A DNA stretch of 9,433 nucleotides from Oscillospiraceae bacterium (GTDB lineage Bacteria > Bacillota > Clostridia > Saccharofermentanales > Saccharofermentanaceae): the NCBI GenBank assembly GCA_902767145.1, contig CACXGG010000085.1:1-9433 (forward strand), written 5' to 3'. The notes beneath the pieces were generated by a model. The model was given only the letters and a program-made list of their open reading frames with translations. It had not been told where the DNA came from and made no database searches. Within the stretch, counting starts at the first letter, position 1. Each line of letters opens with the position of its first letter. Shown piece after piece: positions 1-6,708 of this stretch. Position numbers and translations under genes: made by a program.

Positions 1-2230
1 CACCAAGGGACTTCCCACCAAGGCCAAGGTCCAGCTCTACGGAATGGCCCTTATATTCCTGGTGTTCCTTTATAATTCACCTGCGGGCCTTGTCTTCTAC
101 TGGACCCTGAACAACCTGTTCTCCCTTCTGAAGAACATCTTTTATAAACTTAAGGATCCCAGGTTCATCCTTGCGGTGATGTCTGCTCTTGCAGGTCTTG
201 CCGTTATCGGATATTCGCTTTTTAACGTAAAGACCATCTACGCCCAGAGGCTTGTAAGGCTCATAGTCGTTGGAGCGATACTCCTGGTGCCTCTGGCGGT
301 CACTCTCGTAAAGAAGAAGGTAAAGCTTCCGAAGAAGAATATCCTGGGAGATGGAAAGGCCAGGGGATCGGTATTTCTTTTCTCTGCTCTTTTCATAACG
401 CTCCTGACGGGGCTTCTGATCCCTTCATCCGTAATAGAGTCATCCGTTTCCGAGTTCGTGGACCTGACAGCCATGGCGGATCCTGTGAGATATCTTTATT
501 ATTCATGCTGCATATCGGCCGGATATTTTATCATCTGGTTCGGGTTCTTCTATCTTCTGGCATCAGAGGGCGGAAAGAAGATCATGTGCATGATCTCAGC
601 AGCGGCAGCTGTTGTATTTGTTGTGGACCATATGCTCTTTTCAAAAGATCTGGGTACGCTTTCTTCCACGCTTAAATATGAGATCGGACCTGAGTATGGT
701 GCTTCTAAGCAGCTTATCAACCTGGCGGTGGTGCTCCTTGTATCTGCCCTTGCCATCGTCATGGTCAGGTTCTTCAGCAGACAGACTTCTTTTGTCATCC
801 TGGCTTCATGCCTGGCAGTGGGAGGGATGTCTGTCATCAATATGAATAACATAACAAAGGAATATAAGGCTCTGGATTATGTCTCCGACCAGGATGAGAC
901 TCCTGAGTTCTCACTGAGCACAGAGGGAAGGAATGTGGTGGTCATCATGCTGGACCGCGCCCTGGGTGCCCAGGTGCCGTATATCATGAACGAGCGCCCC
1001 GAACTCATGGAGCAGTTTGACGGATTTACATATTATCCGAATACCGTATCCTTCGGACCTTATACCAACTTCGGAACGCCGGCTCTTTTCGGAGGATATG
1101 AATATTCCACGGAGAATATGAACCTTAGAAGTGATACAAGCCTTGCCGAAAAGCACGACGAGGCATTAAGGGTCATGCCTTACCTTTTCGATGACAACGG
1201 ATTTAACGTTACGGTGTGCGACCCGCCCTATGCAGGATATAAGTGGACGCCGGATCTCTCTATCTTCGATGACCACCCGGATATAAATGCTTATATCACC
1301 AATAACAAGTTCAACGATCTTGCCGATACGCTGTCCGGAGGAACGGAGAGGATCAGGGAGAGAAATTTCTTCTTCTATTCTCTTTTCCGTGTGGCTCCTC
1401 TGGCACTTAGAGGCAATATCTACAACATGGGCGCATATAACGAGGCTGATCTTTCCAGCAGGATAGTCGCCAACCAGTCCGTGGACAGCAGCTCCGTGGC
1501 ATCAGGATATGATCCCCTGTTCATGAACGCATATTCAGTCCTGGCATGTCTTGACCAGATGACCGTCGTCGATGAAGGCGGAAGCGATAACTTCCTCATC
1601 CTGACAAACGACACCACCCACGAGCCTACGCTCCTTCAGAAGCCGGATTATACTCCCGAGGCATATGTGGATAATACCGAATTTGACAGGGATATGGAGT
1701 CAAGATATGTAGTTGACGGAAGGCAGATGAGGATGGATAATTCTTGGAGGATCATGCACTATCACGTCAATATGGCTGCTCTCATACAGCTGGGTAACTG
1801 GTTTGATTACCTGAGGGAGCAGGGCGTATATGACAACACAAGGATAATCATAGTATCCGATCATGGAAGGGATATAGGTCAGTTCGACGACATGATATTC
1901 TTTGACGGGGATCTGGATGTGGAATTCGTCAATCCTCTGCTTATGGTGAAGGATTTCGATTCCGAAGGCTTCACCGTGTCTGATGAATTCATGACCAATG
2001 GTGATGTTCCGGTGCTGGCATTCGACGGTATTATCGAGGATCCGGTAAATCCCTTTACCGGCAATCCGATAGTAAATGACGACAAATATAACGGGGATAT
2101 CCACGTTATCCTTTCGGATATGTGGTCCCTTGACGATAATAACGGGAACACTTTCCTGAGTGATGACTGGTACAGTGTTCACGACAGTATTTTTGAGGAG
2201 GAGAACTGGGAATACTTAGGGTTCTACTGA
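1..2230 (+). CDS. YidC-like / polytopic / sulfatase-superfamily fusion protein, copy A (5'-truncated by window edge)
   Basis: The reading frame is open from base 2, so the ATG at 44 is an internal Met. The 14 codons before it (TKGLPTKAKVQLYG) align with residues 174-187 of the complete neighbour, so roughly 173 residues probably lie outside the window. Numbering from Met44: the end of the YidC core is present (YNSPAGLVFYWTLNN, residues 10-24). Hydrophobic helices follow near 41-60, 70-89, 108-127, 150-172, 179-199, 223-243 and 248-265. From about residue 290 comes an alkaline-phosphatase-superfamily domain: VVVIMLDR (metal ligand D304), SFGPYTNFGTPAL (candidate nucleophile T341), NDTTHEP (H526), IIIVSDHG (D606, H607), and an EFMTNGDVPVLA segment resembling the sulfatase DxxPT region. 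Parity of helices puts the catalytic domain outside the cell. Likely role: phosphoglycerol/phosphoethanolamine transferase, or a sulfatase or phosphodiesterase; the substrate is unknown. The next gene is a paralog in the same frame, six bases downstream. Confidence 0.85.
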   Translation, partial: TKGLPTKAKVQLYGMALIFLVFLYNSPAGLVFYWTLNNLFSLLKNIFYKLKDPRFILAVMSALAGLAVIGYSLFNVKTIYAQRLVRLIVVGAILLVPLAVTLVKKKVKLPKKNILGDGKARGSVFLFSALFITLLTGLLIPSSVIESSVSEFVDLTAMADPVRYLYYSCCISAGYFIIWFGFFYLLASEGGKKIMCMISAAAAVVFVVDHMLFSKDLGTLSSTLKYEIGPEYGASKQLINLAVVLLVSALAIVMVRFFSRQTSFVILASCLAVGGMSVINMNNITKEYKALDYVSDQDETPEFSLSTEGRNVVVIMLDRALGAQVPYIMNERPELMEQFDGFTYYPNTVSFGPYTNFGTPALFGGYEYSTENMNLRSDTSLAEKHDEALRVMPYLFDDNGFNVTVCDPPYAGYKWTPDLSIFDDHPDINAYITNNKFNDLADTLSGGTERIRERNFFFYSLFRVAPLALRGNIYNMGAYNEADLSSRIVANQSVDSSSVASGYDPLFMNAYSVLACLDQMTVVDEGGSDNFLILTNDTTHEPTLLQKPDYTPEAYVDNTEFDRDMESRYVVDGRQMRMDNSWRIMHYHVNMAALIQLGNWFDYLREQGVYDNTRIIIVSDHGRDIGQFDDMIFFDGDLDVEFVNPLLMVKDFDSEGFTVSDEFMTNGDVPVLAFDGIIEDPVNPFTGNPIVNDDKYNGDIHVILSDMWSLDDNNGNTFLSDDWYSVHDSIFEEENWEYLGFY

Positions 2231-2236
2231 TGTAAG

Positions 2237-4999
2237 ATGAATCTTTTTACCGTATTATATCTTCTGATAATAAGGCCGCTGGAGCTGATGTTCGAGATGA
2301 TCTTTGCCGTCACGAACAGACTTGTGCCGCACCCCGGTATAGCCATAATCTTCCTGAGCCTGGCGGTTAACTTCCTGGTATTGCCCCTTTATAAGAGGGC
2401 GGATGCCATGCAGGTGGAGGAGCGCGACAAGGAAGCTGAGATGGCAGACGGTATCGCACACCTGAAGAAGACCTTCAAGGGCGACGAGCGTTTTATGATG
2501 CTCCAGACCTACTACAGGCAGAATAACTACAGCCCCACCCACGTTCTTAAGGGTTCTGTATCACTTTTCCTTCAGATCCCCTTCTTTATGGCAGCCTACA
2601 GGTTCCTTTCCGGGATGAAGCTCATAAAGGGCGTATCCTTCGGTCCCATAAGTGACCTGGGAGCTCCCGACAATATGTTCACCATCATGGGATTCGGCAT
2701 AAATGTGCTTCCCATCCTGATGACCATCATCAGCCTTGTATCCGCATATATCTACACCAAGGGTCTTCCGGCCAAGTCCAGGATCCAGCTCTTCGTAATG
2801 GCAGCTTTCTTCCTGGTATTCCTGTATAACTCCCCTTCGGGACTTGCGTTCTACTGGCTTCTCAATAATGTATTCTCCATGATGAAGAATATATTCTACA
2901 GACTGAAGCGTCCGGGACTTGTGCTCTCAGTCATTGCTGCCATCTGCGGCGCCGCACTTATTGCCTACGCACCCATGACCCATTATTACACTTCCAGGAT
3001 AGTGAACCTTACCCTGGCGGGAATAGCACTTATCATCCCTTTTATCCTTGTGCTCTTTAAGGACAGACTCCCTAAGATCAGGGTTTCCGATGCTCCTAAG
3101 GGTAATGGATCCCTTTTCTTTCTGGGAGGACTTCTGGCGTCTGCCCTTACGGGTATGCTCATTCCCTCGGAGGTCATGAAGACTTCCCCCGAGGAGTTTA
3201 TCGATGAAATGACGTACCACACACCCAATACATATCTTCTGTATTCGGGATCTATCGCTCTTGGACTTTTCGTCGTATGGCTGGGCTTTTTCTACCTTCT
3301 GGCTTCTCCAAAGGCAAAGAACATCATGACCACCGGAATCTGCCTTATGGATGCGGTGTTTGTCACCGACTACATGTTCTTCGGCAAAGGCCTGGGCCAG
3401 ATCAATAACACACTGGTCCTGGAAAAGGAGCTTAACTACACCGGATCCCAGAAGCTTATCAACCTTGCTGTCCTTGTGGTGGTAGTTGCCGTTCTGGGAT
3501 TTGTCTTTGTCAAGTTCAGGAAGATCGGATTTGCCGTGATCCTGGCGGGACTCATCGCCGTTATCGGAATGTCCATCCCCAATATGAACAAGGTGCAGAG
3601 TGCTTTTTACAGGAATTCCTATATAAGGAAGAGCACAGCTACAGCAACTATTCCCCTGAGCACAGAGGGAAGGAACGTGGTGGTCATCTTCCTTGACAGG
3701 GCCATCGGATGTTTTGCTCCTTATATCTTCAATGAGGATCCTGATCTTCTGGAGCAGTTTGACGGCTTTACGTATTATGCCAATTCCATCGCCTTTGGAT
3801 GCCATACCAAGTTCGGAGGCATGCCTCTCGAGGGGGGATATGAATATCTCCCCTGGAAGATCAACGAAAGATCTGACGACCTTCTGGTGGACAAGCAGAA
3901 CGAGGCTCTTAAGGTGATGCCCGTCCTCTTTGATGAGAACGGATTTGAGACCACTGTCTGCGATCCGCCCTTTGCCAACTACAGATGGACTCCGGATCTT
4001 TCTATCTATGATGACTATCCTGATATCAGGGCTTTCAATACTGAAGGTGCCTTCAATGATCTCAATGCGGAATTCTCCCTTCAGACCGAGGTCATCAGAC
4101 AGCGTAACTTCTTCTGTTATTCACTGTTTAAGGTGCTCCCCGTGGCATGCCAGGAGACTGTCTACAATAAGGGTATCTATAACAGGGTGGATGCCGACTA
4201 TGACTATGAGGAGAATGACGATTTCACCCTGGGCCAGAGCAGGGACGGTTATGTGACATCAAACGGTGTCGAGGCTGAGTTCATGAACGCTTATACTGTT
4301 CTGACCAACCTTCCTTATATCACCGATATAAAGAACTCAGATGAGGATACATTCCTCTTCTTCGTCAATAATACCACCCACTGCATGCAGCTCCTGCAGG
4401 AGCCGGAATATGAGCCCAGGCAGCATGTTGATAATGCGGATTATGATGATGAGAACTGGGACAGGTTTACAGTTGACGGCAGGACCATGAATATGGATTC
4501 TGACTGGAATATAATGCACTACCAGATAAATATGGCCGCCTACAGGGAGCTGGGAGACTGGTTCGATTACCTGAGGGAGCAGGGAGTCTATGACAATACC
4601 AGGATCATCCTGGTATCGGACCACGGCTTTGACCTGGACCTTTATGAGGAGGCAGAGATGGGAGATGACTTCGATTTCAATATCACCTTCGTTGACTGTC
4701 TTCTCATGGTGAAGGACTTTGATGCGGAGGGCTTCACGGTCTCCGATGAGTTCATGACAAATGCCGATGTTCCCACACTGGCCACCAACGGGGTCATAGA
4801 CGATCCGGTCAATCCCTTTACAGGTGAACCCATAAATATGGATTATAAGGATTCCGGAGATCTTCTGATCTGCTATTCCCATGACTTTAATGTCAGCGAA
4901 GATCTGGAACAGACCCAGTTTGCCCGCTGTGCATGGTATCATGTAGATCCCGGTGATATTTATGATATGGATAATTACTCTTATGCTGGTTATTCATAA
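2237..4999 (+). CDS. YidC/Oxa1-like insertase fused to polytopic domain and extracellular sulfatase/LtaS-like domain, copy B (complete, 920 aa)
   Basis: Residues 1-221 form a five-helix YidC/Oxa1 core without signal peptide or lipobox: amphipathic helix 8-28, TM1 34-51, charged cytoplasmic hairpin 52-105, then SLFLQIPFFMAAYRFLSG (109-126), a TM near 150-172, and LYNSPSGLAFYWLLNN (196-211). Canonical YidC carries Arg five residues before the TM1 Pro-Leu; here it is Asn45. About seven further helices follow (226-245, 254-275, 292-310, 333-355, 362-382, 406-426, 428-447). Residues ~475-865 are an alkaline-phosphatase-superfamily domain: VVVIFLDR (D487), FGCHTKFGG (T524), NNTTH (H715), LVSDHG (D795, H796), NADVPTLA (842-849). 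With N-out YidC topology, twelve helices place this domain outside, which is consistent. ATG 2237 is the first start after the upstream TGA (6-bp gap); no good ribosome site precedes it, so translational coupling is likely. Function is inferred as surface polymer or lipid modification; the role of the insertase half is unknown. Confidence 0.9.
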   Translation: MNLFTVLYLLIIRPLELMFEMIFAVTNRLVPHPGIAIIFLSLAVNFLVLPLYKRADAMQVEERDKEAEMADGIAHLKKTFKGDERFMMLQTYYRQNNYSPTHVLKGSVSLFLQIPFFMAAYRFLSGMKLIKGVSFGPISDLGAPDNMFTIMGFGINVLPILMTIISLVSAYIYTKGLPAKSRIQLFVMAAFFLVFLYNSPSGLAFYWLLNNVFSMMKNIFYRLKRPGLVLSVIAAICGAALIAYAPMTHYYTSRIVNLTLAGIALIIPFILVLFKDRLPKIRVSDAPKGNGSLFFLGGLLASALTGMLIPSEVMKTSPEEFIDEMTYHTPNTYLLYSGSIALGLFVVWLGFFYLLASPKAKNIMTTGICLMDAVFVTDYMFFGKGLGQINNTLVLEKELNYTGSQKLINLAVLVVVVAVLGFVFVKFRKIGFAVILAGLIAVIGMSIPNMNKVQSAFYRNSYIRKSTATATIPLSTEGRNVVVIFLDRAIGCFAPYIFNEDPDLLEQFDGFTYYANSIAFGCHTKFGGMPLEGGYEYLPWKINERSDDLLVDKQNEALKVMPVLFDENGFETTVCDPPFANYRWTPDLSIYDDYPDIRAFNTEGAFNDLNAEFSLQTEVIRQRNFFCYSLFKVLPVACQETVYNKGIYNRVDADYDYEENDDFTLGQSRDGYVTSNGVEAEFMNAYTVLTNLPYITDIKNSDEDTFLFFVNNTTHCMQLLQEPEYEPRQHVDNADYDDENWDRFTVDGRTMNMDSDWNIMHYQINMAAYRELGDWFDYLREQGVYDNTRIILVSDHGFDLDLYEEAEMGDDFDFNITFVDCLLMVKDFDAEGFTVSDEFMTNADVPTLATNGVIDDPVNPFTGEPINMDYKDSGDLLICYSHDFNVSEDLEQTQFARCAWYHVDPGDIYDMDNYSYAGYS

Positions 5000-5032
5000 A
5001 TGGTATCATCTATCTGACTACAGAAAACAAAC

Positions 5033-5037
5033 GGAGG
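5033..5037 (+). promoter_or_regulatory. Ribosome binding site GGAGG for the glycosyltransferase
   Basis: GGAGG lies 1 base before ATG 5039 and 4 bases before ATG 5042. The spacing, and alignment with the usual M-x-S-x-V-x-P-A-Y family N-terminus, favour 5042. The 39-bp gap after the fusion gene holds no hairpin terminator, so readthrough from the upstream gene is expected. Confidence 0.7.
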
Positions 5038-5041
5038 AATG

Positions 5042-5761
5042 ATGTTCAGTCTCGTCGTACCGGCTTACAGGGAAGGAAAGAACATAAGATGCAATCTCTT
5101 GAAGATGGCAGCTGTTCTTCGGGATGCCGGCATAGACTATGAGATCGTTGCCGTAAACGACGGATCTCCCGACGACACATATGAGGAGATCGTCAGGGCA
5201 TCGGAAGAGGAACCTTCCATCCGTCCCGTTACATATGACGTGAACAGGGGAAAGGGCGGTGCCATAAAAGAGGGCATCATGAAAAGCGGTGGAGAGATCA
5301 TCGGTTTTATCGATGCTGATCTCGATATCGACCCCGACCATCTTCCCGTCTATCTGGAAAAGATGGCATCCTCAGGATCAGATGTGGTCATCGGCAGCAA
5401 GATGCATCCTGAGTCGCAGCTGGACTACCCTCCCATGAGGAAGTTTGTTTCCTGGGGTTATTATGTTATCCTTAAGGTCCTTTTCGGAATGAAGACAAAG
5501 GACACACAGACAGGTATCAAGCTCTACAGGGGCGATCTTATCAAGGATATAGTCCCGAAGCTCAAGGTAAACGGATATGCCTTTGATATAGAGATACTGG
5601 CCCTGGCCAACAGCATGGGGGCCGTCATCACGGAGATGCCTGTCAGGGTGGGATATACAAGAGACGAATCTTTCGGTAGAATTAGATTCAGAGATATATG
5701 GAAGATGTTTACCGATACGATAGGCATCTGGTGGAATCTTAGGATCAGGAAAAAGTATTGA
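5042..5761 (+). CDS. Family 2 glycosyltransferase, DPM1/ALG5-like (polyprenyl-phosphate hexosyltransferase candidate)
   Basis: This is a 239-residue GT-A fold glycosyltransferase. Visible motifs are SLVVPAYREGKNI at the N-terminus, VNDGSPDDT (38-46), NRGKGGAIKEGI (68-79), the metal-binding DADLD (91-95) and the acceptor-side DTQTGIKLYRGD (154-165). The combination of NRGKGGA and DTQTGxK is typical of dolichyl-phosphate mannose/glucose synthases and their bacterial relatives, which move a hexose from a nucleotide sugar to polyprenyl phosphate at the cytoplasmic face. It has no C-terminal membrane helices, unlike many bacterial homologues with GtrA-type or DPM1-type anchors; only an aromatic and basic tail (WWNLRIRKKY) might touch the membrane. 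The stop overlaps the start of manA (TGATG). Donor sugar (GDP-Man or UDP-Glc) cannot be read from sequence; the manA neighbour slightly favours mannose. Confidence 0.88.
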   Translation: MFSLVVPAYREGKNIRCNLLKMAAVLRDAGIDYEIVAVNDGSPDDTYEEIVRASEEEPSIRPVTYDVNRGKGGAIKEGIMKSGGEIIGFIDADLDIDPDHLPVYLEKMASSGSDVVIGSKMHPESQLDYPPMRKFVSWGYYVILKVLFGMKTKDTQTGIKLYRGDLIKDIVPKLKVNGYAFDIEILALANSMGAVITEMPVRVGYTRDESFGRIRFRDIWKMFTDTIGIWWNLRIRKKY

Positions 5762-6708
5762 TGAGCGGTAATGAGAAGATAGTAAAGCTTTCTGCTTCAT
5801 ATAAGGGTTATATCTGGGGCGGAAGAAGACTTATAGATGATTTCGGCATGGATTGCGGCCTGGACAGGCTGGCAGAGGCATGGCTCGTTTCCGCACACCC
5901 TGAAGGACAGTCCTCCGTAATAAGCGGTAAGGACAGCGGCATGATCTTCGGCGACTATATCGAGAGATATTATCCCGAGATCACTGAGAAAGCCCTTTCC
6001 ACTTCCGACAGGTTCCCTCTTCTGGTAAAGCTCCTGGATGCCCAGTCCGACCTTTCGGTACAGGTCCATCCCGACAATGAATATGGTCTCGCAAATGATG
6101 GACAGCGCGGCAAGTCTGAGATGTGGCTCATCCTGGACAGTGCTCCCGGTGCCGGCATCTATGTTGGCTTTAAGGAAGACATGACGGAAGAGGCTGTAAT
6201 AAAGGCTGTTGAGGACGGAACGGTCCTGGATAAGATGAATTTCTATCCCACATCCAAGGGAGAGGTATATTTTATCCCCGTGGGAACAGTCCACGCCATC
6301 GGCGCCGGAAATCTCATTTGCGAAGTCCAGAACAGCAGCACCTGTACATACAGGCTCTTTGACTATAAGCGTACCGATAAGGACGGCAACATGAGGGAGC
6401 TTCACCTGGACAAGGCACTGGCTGTAATGAACTACAGCAGATACGACGCCAAGGTGGAGTCCGACGGAACGGAGACCATCCTCAGGTGCGATGATTTTGT
6501 ATGTGACCTTTACGAGGTGAACGGTACCAGGGAGATAGAGACGGATCCTTCCAGGTTCGACTGCCTTATCTGCGTAAGGGGAAATGTTGAGGTCTCCGCT
6601 GATGATTCCTGTGAGGATCTCAGTGCAGGCCAGTCCGCCTTTGTTGCTCCCGGAACTTCAAAGATAGTACTTAAGGGAGATGCGACGGTAGTTCTCTGTC
6701 ACACCTGA
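5761..6708 (+). CDS. manA: Mannose-6-phosphate isomerase, class I (short Firmicutes type)
   Basis: This 315-residue cupin enzyme interconverts mannose-6-phosphate and fructose-6-phosphate in the cytoplasm. Zn ligands are visible: Q101 and H103 in SVQVHPD, E120 in GKSEMWLI, and H178 in GTVHAIGAG. The catalytic-arginine region TYRLFDYKR (196-204) is present, as is the N-terminal YIWGGRRL. Length matches the short class I family of Firmicutes (about 315 aa). I chose ATG 5761, which shares one base with the glycosyltransferase stop. A TTG at 5758 would add one residue and sits 7 bases from the AGGA at 5747-5750, so it cannot be excluded. Its position behind a polyprenyl-phosphate hexosyltransferase suggests it feeds GDP-mannose for surface glycans rather than, or in addition to, mannose catabolism. 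The 3' end overlaps the opposing MATE gene by 10 bp. Confidence 0.93.
   Translation: MSGNEKIVKLSASYKGYIWGGRRLIDDFGMDCGLDRLAEAWLVSAHPEGQSSVISGKDSGMIFGDYIERYYPEITEKALSTSDRFPLLVKLLDAQSDLSVQVHPDNEYGLANDGQRGKSEMWLILDSAPGAGIYVGFKEDMTEEAVIKAVEDGTVLDKMNFYPTSKGEVYFIPVGTVHAIGAGNLICEVQNSSTCTYRLFDYKRTDKDGNMRELHLDKALAVMNYSRYDAKVESDGTETILRCDDFVCDLYEVNGTREIETDPSRFDCLICVRGNVEVSADDSCEDLSAGQSAFVAPGTSKIVLKGDATVVLCHT

Noticed and set aside
44..46. ATG 44 as the true start of the first gene
   Set aside because: The frame is open to the window edge and the 14 preceding codons align with the complete paralog inside the YidC core, so the gene is cut by the window.
2110..2175. Asp/Asn/Gly-rich C-terminal stretch of copy A as an EF-hand calcium site
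   Set aside because: With Gly at loop position 6, position 1 would be Leu rather than Asp, so the EF-hand spacing fails; the stretch is simply acidic.
2228..2236. TGA as a selenocysteine codon joining the two fusion genes
   Set aside because: No SECIS-like stem-loop is apparent immediately downstream, copy A ends naturally at a C-terminal motif shared with copy B, and an ATG follows at once.
2927..3805. 292-residue open frame on the minus strand inside copy B
   Set aside because: It is antisense to the strongly conserved membrane and catalytic coding region, has a low-complexity charged composition and no recognisable domain; it is a shadow of codon bias.
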